Part shown: in pieces, positions 55,297 to 64,000 of the stretch
Layout of the letters: every line of letters begins with the position of its first letter
Numbering within the stretch: position 1 is the stretch's first letter
NCBI GenBank assembly: GCA_022827265.1
Contig: JAJDTF010000158.1
Coordinates: 20,151 to 84,150 of the forward strand
Length of the DNA stretch: 64,000 bases
Direction: 5' to 3'
Source of the DNA: Acidimicrobiia bacterium
GTDB taxonomy: Bacteria > Actinomycetota > Acidimicrobiia > Acidimicrobiales > Poriferisodalaceae
Notes under the pieces: model-generated
Told to the model about the DNA's origin: nothing
Seen by the model: the letters and a program-made list of their open reading frames with translations, nothing else
Database searches by the model: none
Translations under genes and position numbers: made by a program

Positions 55297-56433
55297 GTGG
55301 AGGACTACGCCGTCGAGCACAGCGGGAGCAGCGAGCCGCTGGCGCTCGACCGCACACTGCCGACGTATGACGACCGATGCGTCACTGCTGTGGCTCCGGC
55401 TCTGTGCGCCGGCGTGGAAGCTGATCTCGTCAGCGATGCAGCAGCAGCAGCACGCACGGTGGTGCTGCTGGTCGTGGATGGCCTCGGCTGGCACCAGTTG
55501 CACCGCCATCGAGCGCTCGCACCGTCGCTTGCTGCGGCGAGCGACGCGACGCCGCCGATCACCACGGTTGCTCCCAGTACCACCGCGACGGCAATGACCT
55601 CGCTGACCACCGGGGCAGCGCCGGGTGAGCATGGACTGGTCGGTTACCGCATCGCGACTCCTCTCGGGCTGCTCAATGCGCTTCGCTGGCGGGCCGGCGG
55701 TCGGGATGTGCGAGCTGCGCTGCCGCCCAGCGAGCTGCAGCCCGTCGCACCCTTCTGCGGCCAGCCCACAGCCGTCGTGACACGTGCCGAATTCCGCCAC
55801 AGTGGCTTCACCGGTGCCCACCTTCGCGGCGGCACATTCTGGGGATGGCACGACCTGCCTGACTTCATCGCGGCAGTGCGGGGTGCCGTCGACGAGGGCT
55901 TCCGGTTCGTCTTCGCCTATTACGACACTGTTGACAAGATCGCTCACGAGTTCGGACTCGGCGAGCGTTACCGCTCCGCGCTCGCGAATACGGAGCGCCT
56001 GGCCGTGGCCTTGCGCAGTGACCTGCCCGCCGAGGTGCCGCTTATCGTCACTGCCGATCACGGAGTCGTCGAGGTGCTCGAACCTCCGGTGATGCTCGAT
56101 CCCGAGGTCGTAGCACTCACCGACGGCTGGTCAGGCGAGGCCAGGCTGCTGTGGCTGCACGCATGCGCAGGTGCCGAGTCCGAGCTCGCGTCGGCCTGCG
56201 AGCGCTACGTCGGCATTGCCGAGATCGCTCCTGTCGAGCAGGTGCTGGACGAACAATGGCTGGGTCGTCATGTCACCGAGACGGCAAGGGGCCGGCTCGG
56301 TGATGTCGCGCTCGTGCCCAGAGGTCTGCAGGCTTTCACGATGCCCGACGAGGACCAGCCCCACCACGCACTCATCGGCCGCCACGGGGGCTTGACCGCC
56401 GAAGAAATGCTGGTGCCGTTTGCACAGCTCTAA
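55297..56433 (+). CDS. Alkaline-phosphatase-superfamily phosphodiesterase
   Basis: A 378-residue NPP/alkaline-phosphatase fold enzyme. Metal ligands and nucleophile are in VVDGLGWHQL, STTATAMTSLTTG (Thr), YYDTVDKIAHEFG, TADHGVVE and GRHGGLTAEEM. The substrate is unknown. GTG 55297; a short repeat remnant, CGGCTCAGCCTCCTAG at 55271-55286, lies just upstream. A much longer frame upstream overlaps the Rrf2 gene and is not used. Confidence 0.85.
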   Translation: MEDYAVEHSGSSEPLALDRTLPTYDDRCVTAVAPALCAGVEADLVSDAAAAARTVVLLVVDGLGWHQLHRHRALAPSLAAASDATPPITTVAPSTTATAMTSLTTGAAPGEHGLVGYRIATPLGLLNALRWRAGGRDVRAALPPSELQPVAPFCGQPTAVVTRAEFRHSGFTGAHLRGGTFWGWHDLPDFIAAVRGAVDEGFRFVFAYYDTVDKIAHEFGLGERYRSALANTERLAVALRSDLPAEVPLIVTADHGVVEVLEPPVMLDPEVVALTDGWSGEARLLWLHACAGAESELASACERYVGIAEIAPVEQVLDEQWLGRHVTETARGRLGDVALVPRGLQAFTMPDEDQPHHALIGRHGGLTAEEMLVPFAQL

Positions 56434-56507
56434 CCAATCCGGGCGGCAGTGCTGGGTCAACGTGTGCCCCGTGTTTATGCGGCCGAGAGCACTGCGGCCC
56501 GGCGGGG

Positions 56508-57032
56508 ATGGTTTTTCCGCCAGATAGCATTTTGCTGGTGGTCGGCAGTCCAGTTCCAGACCCAGAGCAGGGCGTGTTGCTGGAGAGCGGACCACTCACG
56601 GAAGACGACATCGACGACGAGGCCTTCGTTCCCGAACCTGCGAAGCTCATGCGTATCGGCGGCATGATTCGCAAGCTGCTCGAAGAAGTCCGCCACGCGG
56701 AGCTCGACGAGGCGGGTCGCGACCGCATGCGCGACGTGTATCACCTGTCGGTTGACGAACTGGGGACAGCACTGTCCGAACCGCTCGCTGACGAGCTGAA
56801 TCGGATTGCGCAGCCGTTCGACGAGGACATCCCGTCGGGTCCTGAGCTGCGGGTCGCCCAAGCTCAGCTGGTGGGATGGCTCGAAGGGCTCTTCCACGGC
56901 ATCCAAGCCGCGGTGTCAGCGCAGCAGATGATGGCGGAGCGGCAGCTGCGCACGATGCGCAGCAATGCACTCGAAGCCGGCGGGCAGCCCCAGAGCTCGC
57001 CTGCGGCAGGTCGGGGCGGTGTCTATCTGTGA
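56508..57032 (+). CDS. bpa: Bacterial proteasome activator Bpa (PafE)
   Basis: ATP-independent ring activator of the 20S proteasome. The 174 residues equal the M. tuberculosis protein; the helical domain (EPAKLMRIGGMIRKLLEEVRHAELDE, LFHGIQAAVSAQQMMAERQL) is typical DUF2587. The C-terminus GGVYL matches the GQYL-type tail that docks into the proteasome alpha ring. Start ATG 56508. Confidence 0.9.
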   Translation: MVFPPDSILLVVGSPVPDPEQGVLLESGPLTEDDIDDEAFVPEPAKLMRIGGMIRKLLEEVRHAELDEAGRDRMRDVYHLSVDELGTALSEPLADELNRIAQPFDEDIPSGPELRVAQAQLVGWLEGLFHGIQAAVSAQQMMAERQLRTMRSNALEAGGQPQSSPAAGRGGVYL

Positions 57033-57117
57033 GCAATCACCGGAAGAAATAGCCAAAGGAATCAGCTGGCCGGCACCGGGGGATCGGCCAGCGAGCATCG
57101 CAGGGAGCGAGAATCAC

Positions 57118-57783
57118 ATGGCGCTCGAGGTTGAGACAAAGGACTGCACGGCACTCAGCGATGCTGAGATCTCCGAGATGGCCGAACTGGTCACCGGCGA
57201 GAACGTTCACTTCGACGTCGGCCACCTTTCCAAGCAACGCGATGCATGGGTTCTCATCACCCATGTGCGAGATGGTGCCAAGCTCTCTGCGTACGGCTTC
57301 TGCACGCTTGAGCGGGTTGGCGGCGACCCGACGGTGCTGATGGGCGCCGGCGCCACACGGCGTTCGGCTCGCCGCGACAGCGCTCTGCGGGCGATGATGA
57401 CCGATCAGCTCCGGCGCGCCGTGCTGGCGTTCCCCGACGAGGACGTGCTGGTGGCCTGCCAGATGGCCGACGCGGCCGCGTTCACGGCCTTCAAACCGCT
57501 TGATCGGGTGGTGCCCCGTCCGGGCTACGAGCCCAACGGCGAAGACCGCGCCTGGGGACGACGACTGGCCAAGCGTTTCGACGTGCAGGGCGAGTACAAG
57601 GCACGAGAGTTCAAGGTTTATGGGGACGGCGGGCCGTCATTTGTGCTGAATCACACGGCCCCGCGACCTGAGAAGCTCAATCCGGCGATGATCGAGCTAT
57701 TCGACGGCTTCGATACGGCCAACGGCGATGCATTGATCGCTTTCGGCTGGGCCAGCCGGGAAGATCTCGCGAAGCTGCTGTAG
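57118..57783 (+). CDS. Hypothetical protein, 221 residues
   Basis: I do not recognise this family. It looks like a soluble alpha/beta protein, with ALRAMMTDQLRRAVLAFP and a C-terminal DGFDTANGDALIAFGWA; weak GNAT-like impressions only. ATG 57118 is preceded by GGGAGCGAG. It lies 85 nt after bpa and 41 nt before the nitroreductase gene. Confidence 0.65.
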   Translation: MALEVETKDCTALSDAEISEMAELVTGENVHFDVGHLSKQRDAWVLITHVRDGAKLSAYGFCTLERVGGDPTVLMGAGATRRSARRDSALRAMMTDQLRRAVLAFPDEDVLVACQMADAAAFTAFKPLDRVVPRPGYEPNGEDRAWGRRLAKRFDVQGEYKAREFKVYGDGGPSFVLNHTAPRPEKLNPAMIELFDGFDTANGDALIAFGWASREDLAKLL

Positions 57784-57824
57784 CGGCCGCAGCCCATGGG
57801 CTCGGACGGGGAGCGCATGCGCTG

Positions 57825-58490
57825 GTGACCTCCGGATTCAGCGAACTGGCTCGCCGTCGCAGGATGACCCGGCACTTCCTGCCGGATCGAATCGATGACG
57901 ACATGCTCGAGCGAATTCTCGACACCGCCCGCCGCGTCCCGTCGGCCGGCAACACGCAGGGATTCGACTTCGTTGTCCTCCGGGGCCCCAGCGAGACGAC
58001 TCGTTACTGGGACACCACCCTGCCCCCAGACCGTCGCGAGAGGTTTCGCTGGGACGGGTTGCTGGCCTGTCCGGTACTCGTCACGCTGTGGGCCGATCCG
58101 CAGGCCTATATCGACCGCTACGACGAGCCCGACAAGCAACGCTCCGGACTGGGCTCGGGCACGGCGGCCTGGTCGACGCCGTACTGGACCGTGGACGCGG
58201 CGTTCGCTTCGCTCGCATTGCAGTACGCCGCACTCGACGAGGGGCTCGGCGTGCTGTTTTTCGGCATGTTCGATCATGCTGCTGGCGTGGCAGCAATGCT
58301 CGGTGTCCCGCCAGCGCACGAGCCGGTCGGCGTCGTGGCACTGGGCTGGCCCGATCGAGCGGCCGAGGCGTCCAGCGGTCCGGCGGCGAGCCAGGACAGG
58401 CCCCGCCGCCCGCTGTTCATCGACGAGCCGGGCGAAGCGGCAGCTGCCGACCGTCCGCTGGTGCACTGGGGTTGCTGGACCGGTGGCTGA
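57825..58490 (+). CDS. Nitroreductase-family FMN enzyme
   Basis: A 221-residue nitroreductase-fold protein: RRMTRHFLPDRI at the start (FMN phosphate site), RRVPSAGNTQGFDFVVL, and the C-terminal GLGVLFFGMF and GVVALGWPD motifs. It would reduce a quinone, nitro or other substrate with NAD(P)H. GTG start. The substrate is unknown. Confidence 0.85.
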   Translation: MTSGFSELARRRRMTRHFLPDRIDDDMLERILDTARRVPSAGNTQGFDFVVLRGPSETTRYWDTTLPPDRRERFRWDGLLACPVLVTLWADPQAYIDRYDEPDKQRSGLGSGTAAWSTPYWTVDAAFASLALQYAALDEGLGVLFFGMFDHAAGVAAMLGVPPAHEPVGVVALGWPDRAAEASSGPAASQDRPRRPLFIDEPGEAAAADRPLVHWGCWTGG

Positions 58491-58621
58491 GTACCCCTGT
58501 TTCGCCTTGTCGCGCAGCCTCAGGAAGAGGCGTCTGCCGGTGAGCCGCTGGTAAGTTGCTGCGGGAACGGCCGTCATGCACCGTTCGGCCGCGCCGATCC
58601 CGACCCGGGAGGAATGCTGAC

Positions 58622-59053
58622 GTGGGCGATGAGACTGCGCCGGATGAGATCGGGCCAAAGCCGATGGCCATGGTGGAGTACCTCAAGCTCGGGGATGATC
58701 CCCATCTGGTTGCCAACGTCTGCAAGGCATGCGGGGCCAGTTACTTCGACCGGCGCAATGCCTGCGCCGCATGCGGTGCACGCGAGTTCTCCGCCGAACG
58801 GCTTGCCAACACCGGCGCAGTACGCACCTTCACCATCGTGCATCGTGCCGCCCGGGGAGTTCCGGCGCCGTACATCTCGGCGGTCGTCGATCTCGACGGG
58901 GGCGGTCGCGTGAAGAGCAACATCATCAACATTGAGCCCGCCCCGGACAACGTGAGTCTCGGCATGCGTGTACGCCTCGCCACCTACGTGGCCGCCACCG
59001 ACGACGATGGCAACGAAGCCGTCGCCTTCGGCTACGAGCCCGAAGCAGCCTGA
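58622..59053 (+). CDS. DUF35 zinc-ribbon/OB-fold acyl-CoA protein
   Basis: A 143-residue DUF35 protein with a rubredoxin-like ribbon, CKAC and CAAC, followed by an OB fold (TIVHRAARGVPAPYISAVVDL). These proteins partner with SCP2-type thiolases or aldolases, and a thiolase follows by 83 nt. GTG 58622 has GGGAGG 9 nt upstream. A 6-bp inverted repeat (GAACGG/CCGTTC, 58565-58586) lies in its leader. Confidence 0.87.
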   Translation: MGDETAPDEIGPKPMAMVEYLKLGDDPHLVANVCKACGASYFDRRNACAACGAREFSAERLANTGAVRTFTIVHRAARGVPAPYISAVVDLDGGGRVKSNIINIEPAPDNVSLGMRVRLATYVAATDDDGNEAVAFGYEPEAA

Positions 59054-59136
59054 GGCTGCACCCGTTACTTGCCCATCCTGTACACCGACAAGCAACTGCA
59101 CCAGCGACAAACCCGCCTCATGAATAGGGAGCACCC

Positions 59137-60348
59137 ATGAGCAACGAAGACCCCGTTTGGATTCTCGGCACCTCCATGACCAAGTTCGGCCGGTACGCCG
59201 ACAAAGACCTCATCGACCTGGCCGCGCAGGCATCGCTCGGGGCACTCGACGACGGCGAGGTGACCATGGCCGAGATGGATGTCTTAGCGGCAGGTTGCCT
59301 GTACGAGGCCAACGGCGGCGTCGGCCAGCGTCTGCAGAAACAGCTCGGCCAGACCGGCATCCCCGTCTACAACGTTGCCAACGCCTGCGCAACGGGAGCG
59401 ACTGCGGTCCGCACGGTGATGATGGCGATCAAGACTGGAGAGGCCCAGATGGGCCTGGCCGTGGGCGTCGAGCAGATGGGCAAGATGGGCATGCTCGGTG
59501 CTGATCGGGCTGCCCGATCCGACAAGCAGGTGTTCGAGCGCAAGGGACGCTTCGGCTCCGTCGTCGGCGTCGAGGGACGGCTCGGCACCAACATGATGCC
59601 CGGCGTGTTCGCACAGGCCGGCATGGAGTACGCCTACGAGAACGACGGCGTGGGCTTCGAGCAATTCGCCAAGGTCGCTCAGAAGAACCACGAGCACTCC
59701 ACGCTGAACCCGCTGGCGCAGTACCGCAAGGCGTTCACGCTGGATGAGGTCATGAGCTCGGAGGTGATCGCCTACCCGAACACCTTGCTGATGTGCTGCC
59801 CGACCGGCGACGGATCGGCGGCGGTGGTGCTGGTCTCCGACGAGAAGCTGAAGACGCTGTCGCGTGAACAGCAACAGCGCGCGGTCAAAGTCTCGGCTTC
59901 AGTGCTCACGTCAGATCCCTGGACCGAGGGCTGCCAGGTGCAGCCTGACGTCAACACGCTGACTCGCAACGCCGCGGATGCGGCATACGAGGCCTCGGGT
60001 GTGGATCCGGCCGATCTCGACTTGGTGGAGCTGCACGACTGCTTCGCAACCGCCGAGCTTCGGCACTACGACAACCTGCGGCTGTGCGAACCCGGCGGCG
60101 CCGGCGAGTGGATCGACAAGGGCGGCCCGTGGCGCGACGGAGAGATCCCGGTCAATGTGTCCGGCGGCCTGCTGTCGAAGGGGCACCCGATCGGCGCCAC
60201 CGGCGTGGCCAACCTGTTCGAGGTTGCCACCCACGTCCGCAGCGAGGCCGGCGACCGCCAAGTGCCCGACGCCAAAGTCGGTCTGGCACACGTCATCGGC
60301 CTCGGCTCCAGCTGCGGCGTGCACATCCTGGAACGCTCCGGCCTGTAG
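59137..60348 (+). CDS. SCP2-type thiolase
   Basis: A 403-residue thiolase. Active-site Cys is in NVANACATGATA; HDCF, KGHPIGATG and the final GLGSSCGVH are present. Beta-ketothiolysis of an acyl-CoA, or a side chain of a lipid or sterol, with the DUF35 partner, is the likely reaction. ATG with AGGGAG upstream. Confidence 0.9.
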   Translation: MSNEDPVWILGTSMTKFGRYADKDLIDLAAQASLGALDDGEVTMAEMDVLAAGCLYEANGGVGQRLQKQLGQTGIPVYNVANACATGATAVRTVMMAIKTGEAQMGLAVGVEQMGKMGMLGADRAARSDKQVFERKGRFGSVVGVEGRLGTNMMPGVFAQAGMEYAYENDGVGFEQFAKVAQKNHEHSTLNPLAQYRKAFTLDEVMSSEVIAYPNTLLMCCPTGDGSAAVVLVSDEKLKTLSREQQQRAVKVSASVLTSDPWTEGCQVQPDVNTLTRNAADAAYEASGVDPADLDLVELHDCFATAELRHYDNLRLCEPGGAGEWIDKGGPWRDGEIPVNVSGGLLSKGHPIGATGVANLFEVATHVRSEAGDRQVPDAKVGLAHVIGLGSSCGVHILERSGL

Positions 60349-60435
60349 CCCCATGGGAGCAGGCCCGCTGGCCTGTGCGAAATTCAGCGAAATTCACTGG
60401 GTGTCAGTGTGAGGGCGTCACTACGCTCGCGAGAG

Positions 60436-60493
60436 GGCCAGCCTCTCCGGGTGAAGCGCCTTCTCAGACTCGGCCACCCGGTTGAGGCTGGCC
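60436..60493. terminator. Long hairpin between convergent thiolase and monooxygenase
   Basis: Outer arms GGCCAGCCTC (60436-60445) and GAGGCTGGCC (60484-60493) are perfect over 10 bp; inner arms CCGGGTG (60447-60453) and CACCCGG (60475-60481) add 7 bp, with one small bulge and a 21-nt loop. The pair lies between converging genes, so a bidirectional terminator fits, but there is no T-run. Confidence 0.5.
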
Positions 60494-60532
60494 TCCTCGG
60501 TCACTGTACTCCGGCGAGCACGCCAGCAAGAC

Positions 60533-61420
60533 CTAGTTATTGAACGCGGCCAGGGTGGGGGCGAGTTCGTCGAGGTACTGCAGGGTTTCGTCGGCTGAGG
60601 GCAGGTCGAAGTTGACGGGCGTGAGAATGAACTGGCTGACGCCGGCTTCGGCGTAGGACTCCAGCCGGTCCATACGGGGCCGGCCCCAGATGTAGAGCGT
60701 GATCGGGATGTCGTCGGCGTTCTCGCGCCCCGCTTCGGCAGCGAGGCGGCGGAACCGTTCGATGCCGCCGAGCACGTCGGGCTTGCCGGTGGTGTTCATG
60801 ACACCCACGTCGATGGGCGCCCATTCGTCGGCGTACTCCGCCGCATGCTGGATGCCCAGCGGGCCGGCGTTGCCGAGCGCTATGGGCACTGTGCCGTTGG
60901 CGGGTTTTGGGTAGATCCACGACTCGCTGTAGCTGTCCCACTCGCCCTCGAAGGCAGGCACGGGATCGTCGGCCCAGATCGAGCGCATCGCAGCGATGCG
61001 CTCGCGCATGGCGCCGTAGCGGCGGCTGAAGGGCATGTCGGGGCGATGGTCGGCGAGTTCCTCCTTGTTCCAGCCGACGCCGACGCCCAGCACCACACGG
61101 CCGCCGGCCAGCACGTCGGCGCTGGCGACGGTGCGGGCGAGGTCGATGAGGTCGTGCTGAAGGATGAGGCAGATGCCGGTGCCGAGCGTGATCTGGCTGG
61201 TCCGTGCCGCGGCGACGCCGATGGAGACGAACGGGTCCATCATGTGGAAGTAGGTGCCGGGGAGCTGGCCGCCGTTCGGATAGGAGCTCTCGCGGGACGT
61301 CGGGATGTGGGTGTGCTCGGGGTACCACACGGATGCGAAGCCGCGTTCTTCGAGTTCTTGCGCCAGGTCGCCTGGGTCGATGCCGCCGTGGTGATTGCCT
61401 GTCAGGTATCCGAACTTCAT
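60533..61420 (-). CDS. LLM-class F420/FMN-dependent oxidoreductase
   Basis: A 295-residue TIM-barrel protein of the luciferase-like monooxygenase class. FYLTGNHHGG-type start (KFGYLTGNHHGG), VWYPEHTHIP, LGTGICLILQHDLI, RVVLGVGVGWN and IALGNAG fit the F420-dependent subgroup. Substrate unknown. ATG 61420; minus-strand TAGGCT at 61433-61428 ends 7 nt from it, so the mRNA may be leaderless. 177 bp of spacer to the SDR gene holds nothing else I can see. Confidence 0.85.
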   Translation of the reverse strand: MKFGYLTGNHHGGIDPGDLAQELEERGFASVWYPEHTHIPTSRESSYPNGGQLPGTYFHMMDPFVSIGVAAARTSQITLGTGICLILQHDLIDLARTVASADVLAGGRVVLGVGVGWNKEELADHRPDMPFSRRYGAMRERIAAMRSIWADDPVPAFEGEWDSYSESWIYPKPANGTVPIALGNAGPLGIQHAAEYADEWAPIDVGVMNTTGKPDVLGGIERFRRLAAEAGRENADDIPITLYIWGRPRMDRLESYAEAGVSQFILTPVNFDLPSADETLQYLDELAPTLAAFNN

Positions 61421-61597
61421 GCCGCGCAGCCTAGAGAATGCTGTACGGGCAGATCCTCGGTCGTTCGGCTGTTCGTTGTCGCCCGCAGGTCGGGTCCTGT
61501 CACCGAACACCCCGCAGTCCTCGCAAGCTGCGGGCAGCGGGGTCCCCGTTCGGAGCCACCCAACCTGCTCATCATCGAGCGTGCCGCTCCGGGTCCG

Positions 61598-62389
61598 CTA
61601 GCCGCGGCCGACGAGGGGCATGCCGTTGGCCATCACGGTCATGGTGAGCACGTTGGTGTCGGCGGGCAGTTCCGCCATGTACAGCACGGCACGGGCTACG
61701 TCGTCGACGTCCATCAGCGGCTCGGCACGGATGCTGCCGTCGGGTTGGGGAACGCCCGTCGCCATCGGGGCCGTCAGGGGCGACTCGGCGTTGCCGATGT
61801 CGATCTGGCCGACGGTGATGCCATGATCCCGTCCTTCCAGCGACAGGGCCTTGGTCAGCCCGGTAATCGCATGCTTCGTTGCTGTATACGGGGACGAGTG
61901 CGGCCGGGGCGTCTGTGCCGACACTGATCCGTTGTTGATGATCCGCCCGCCGGAGGGCCGTTGGCGTTTCATCTGCGCGAACGCTGCGCGGGCACACAGC
62001 CACGAGCCGGTCAGGTTCACCCCCACCGTGGCCATCCAGTCGGCGATCGGCAGCTCATCGACCGGGACGGGGCGAGTGCCCATGCCGGCATTGTTGAACA
62101 GCAGGTCCACGCGGCCGAACTGTTCGACGGCAGCAGCGAACAGGGCGTCCACGTCGGTCGGATCAGACACATCTGCGGTGACGGCCAGCGAGTCAGCGGC
62201 GCACTGATCCACCACCTCGTCGAGCAGCTCCCGGCGACGGCCGCACACGACCGTCTTCCAGCCGGCGTCCGAGAGTGCGAGCGCACACGCCCGGCCGATG
62301 CCCGTGCCACCACCGGTGATGATCGCTACGCGGTCGAACGGGTGCGATGCTGCCGTGTGTGCTCCGGTGGCTCCTTGCTGCTCGGTCAC
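61598..62389 (-). CDS. Short-chain dehydrogenase/reductase
   Basis: A 263-residue SDR: Rossmann TGGGTGIG, NNAG, catalytic Ser in GSVSAQTP and the YTATK pair. GTG 62389 has GGGAGG 6 nt upstream and overlaps the glnS stop (GTGA), so the two are co-translated. Substrate unknown; the last residues are VLTMTVMANGMP. Confidence 0.87.
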   Translation of the reverse strand: MTEQQGATGAHTAASHPFDRVAIITGGGTGIGRACALALSDAGWKTVVCGRRRELLDEVVDQCAADSLAVTADVSDPTDVDALFAAAVEQFGRVDLLFNNAGMGTRPVPVDELPIADWMATVGVNLTGSWLCARAAFAQMKRQRPSGGRIINNGSVSAQTPRPHSSPYTATKHAITGLTKALSLEGRDHGITVGQIDIGNAESPLTAPMATGVPQPDGSIRAEPLMDVDDVARAVLYMAELPADTNVLTMTVMANGMPLVGRG

Positions 62390-64000
62390 CTGCTGCCTCC
62401 CTGATCTCCCGGACGAACGGAGCCGCCGGAGTGCCGCTGCCGCTTCTGGATGTTCGCCCACTCATCGCGCAGGCCGACGGTGCGGTGAAACAGTGGCGCC
62501 TCGGAGCTGCCCGAGTCTGCGCTGCTGGCAACGGCGCTGTCGGCACAGAAATAGCCGAGGCGTTCGAACTGGACTACGTGGCCGGGCGTGATGTCGCCGA
62601 TCGCGGGTTCGGCGACCCCGGCACAGAGTTCGCGTGAGTTGGGGTGCAGGTCGTCGAGCGGATCACCAGTGCGTTCGCCCGGAAGCTCGGTGTGGAAGAG
62701 CCGTTCGTACAGTGCCGCTTCGATGGGCACGGCGTGGTCGGCACTGACCCAGTGGATCGTCGCCTTGACCTTGCGACCGTCTGGAGCCTGACCACCAGAA
62801 GTCTCGGGGTCATACGTGCAGTGCACCTCGGTGACGTTTCCATCGGCGTCGGTCACCGCGTCGGTGCATCGAACGAAGTAGCCGGCGCGCAGTCGTACCT
62901 CGCGTCCAGGCGTCAGCCGGAAGTACTTGGGCGGCGCTTCCAACCGGAAGTCGTCCTGCTCGATCCACAATGTCCCGCTGAACGGGACCTGCCGTGTGCC
63001 CGCCGACGGGTCCTCAGGGTTGTTGACAGCTTCCCGGTACTCGACGAGCGGCTCGCCGTCATCGTCGGTCGGCCAGTTGGTGATCACCAGCTTCAGCGGT
63101 CGCAGCACGGCCATCCGTCGAGGCGCGGCGGCGTTCAGCTCGGTGCGCACGAATGATTCGAGCAACTCGGGTGCGTGCCGGCTGTTGGTACGCGCCACGC
63201 CGATGAAGCCGCAGAAGTCCCGGATGGCCGAAGGGGGATAGCCGCGCCTGCGCAGGGCCCGCAGCGTCGGCAGCCGGGGATCGTCCCAGCCGTCCACGTG
63301 ACTGTCTTCCACGAGACGGCGAAGGACTCGTTTGGAGGTGACCGTGTGGGTCAGCTCCAAGCGGGCGAATTCGGTCTGATGCGGGCGGTCGCCTGCATGA
63401 CCCAACTCGGCGAGGGGCAGGTGCTCCAAGTACCAGTCGTACAGCGTCCGGTTGTCCCGGAATTCCAGCGTGCACAGTGAATGTGTGACGCCTTCGATGG
63501 CATCGCTCTGACCGTGAGCCCAGTCATAGGTGGGATAGATGCACCAGCGATCGCCGCTGCGGTAGTGGTGCTTGTGACGGATGCGGTACATCACCGGGTC
63601 ACGCATCTGCATGTTCTCGTGCTGCATGTCGATACGTGCCCGCAGCACCCTGCTGCCTTCAGGATGCTGACCGGCGGCCATCTCCCGGAACAGCCGCAGG
63701 TTCTCCTCAGATGCCCGATCGCGGCAAGGGCTCTCGACACCTGGCTGCCCGAAGCCTCCCCGCCCGGCCGAGATGGCGTCTGCGTCCTGGTCGTCGACGT
63801 AGGCCAGCCCCCGTTCGATGAGGTGTTCGGCCCATGCGTAGAGCTGATCGAAGTAATCAGAGGCGAATCGGATCTCATCAGGTTCGAAGCCCAGCCACCT
63901 CACGTCGTCGACGATGGCCTCGACGTACTCGGGACTCTCCGTTGCGGGGTTCGTGTCGTCAAAACGCAGAAAGCAGCGGCCGCCGAACTCGGAGGCCACT
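62386..64000 (-). CDS. glnS: Glutaminyl-tRNA synthetase, 5' end outside window
   Basis: Charges tRNA-Gln directly. The visible 538 residues begin inside the catalytic domain (CFLRFDDTNPATESPEYVEAI) and run through the KMSKS-equivalent TVTSKR to the two beta-barrel anticodon domains. The HIGH-containing N-terminus (perhaps 50-60 residues) lies beyond base 64000. Overlaps the SDR gene. Most actinobacteria lack this enzyme and use the Glu-tRNA amidation route. Confidence 0.9.
   Translation of the reverse strand, partial: VASEFGGRCFLRFDDTNPATESPEYVEAIVDDVRWLGFEPDEIRFASDYFDQLYAWAEHLIERGLAYVDDQDADAISAGRGGFGQPGVESPCRDRASEENLRLFREMAAGQHPEGSRVLRARIDMQHENMQMRDPVMYRIRHKHHYRSGDRWCIYPTYDWAHGQSDAIEGVTHSLCTLEFRDNRTLYDWYLEHLPLAELGHAGDRPHQTEFARLELTHTVTSKRVLRRLVEDSHVDGWDDPRLPTLRALRRRGYPPSAIRDFCGFIGVARTNSRHAPELLESFVRTELNAAAPRRMAVLRPLKLVITNWPTDDDGEPLVEYREAVNNPEDPSAGTRQVPFSGTLWIEQDDFRLEAPPKYFRLTPGREVRLRAGYFVRCTDAVTDADGNVTEVHCTYDPETSGGQAPDGRKVKATIHWVSADHAVPIEAALYERLFHTELPGERTGDPLDDLHPNSRELCAGVAEPAIGDITPGHVVQFERLGYFCADSAVASSADSGSSEAPLFHRTVGLRDEWANIQKRQRHSGGSVRPGDQGGSR

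Overview
The window is core chromosome of a high-GC actinobacterium that grows with a meso-DAP cell wall. WhiB, the MtrA/MtrB two-component system, a Bpa/PafE-type proteasome activator, a PimB-like mannosyltransferase beside a TB16.3-like protein, and a MoxR/DUF58/transglutaminase block beside the division cluster all point to Actinomycetota. A bacterial GlnRS, QueG, many GTG/TTG starts and 4-nt ATGA/GTGA overlaps make a deep-branching class such as Acidimicrobiia my best guess; this placement is inference. There are no prophage, transposase, CRISPR or tRNA genes that I can see.

Layout. 0-5.6 kb: thiamine pyrophosphokinase (-), class A PBP, C4 zinc-ribbon coiled-coil protein, membrane protein, histidine phosphatase, and the RNase P RNA gene on the minus strand. 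5.6-20 kb: WhiB-TrpD, a Ser/Thr kinase, QueG, PimB, a TB16.3-like SRPBCC protein, AlaC, GlpK, and a TrkA-TrkH-TrkH potassium-uptake operon. 19-25 kb: small membrane protein-MtrA-MtrB-short LpqB-like lipoprotein on the minus strand, then Nudix, DNA polymerase IV and DUF3040. 25-31.7 kb: MoxR, DUF58 and transglutaminase (-), then three small conserved genes (+). 31.8-49.3 kb: a compact dcw division and cell-wall cluster, mraZ-rsmH-ftsL-ftsI-murE-mraY-murD-ftsW-murG-murC-murB-ftsQ-ftsZ-pgeF-yggS-sepF-yggT plus an acidic coiled-coil protein. It lacks murF, ftsA and divIVA. 49-64 kb: IleS (-), DksA-like, LspA, RluD-like, an Rrf2 regulator (-), an alkaline-phosphatase-superfamily enzyme, Bpa, a nitroreductase, a DUF35/thiolase pair, and on the minus strand an F420/FMN-type monooxygenase and a GlnS-SDR pair cut by the window end.

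How it works together. The dcw genes make lipid II (MurE, MraY, MurD, MurG, MurC, MurB), polymerise and cross-link it at the septum (FtsW, FtsI) and organise the ring (FtsZ with SepF in place of FtsA). The class A PBP, MtrAB, MoxR block and PimB are further envelope functions.

The most unusual features are not genes. A dispersed 70-90 bp repeat occurs at least eight times, mostly at gene ends, and supplies the actual stop codon of three genes. Two unrelated genes (histidine phosphatase and mtrB) have tandem duplications of their own start regions that create out-of-frame mini-ORFs ending on or next to the real ATG. A 7-bp palindrome sits between the -35 and -10 of the presumed ftsZ promoter.
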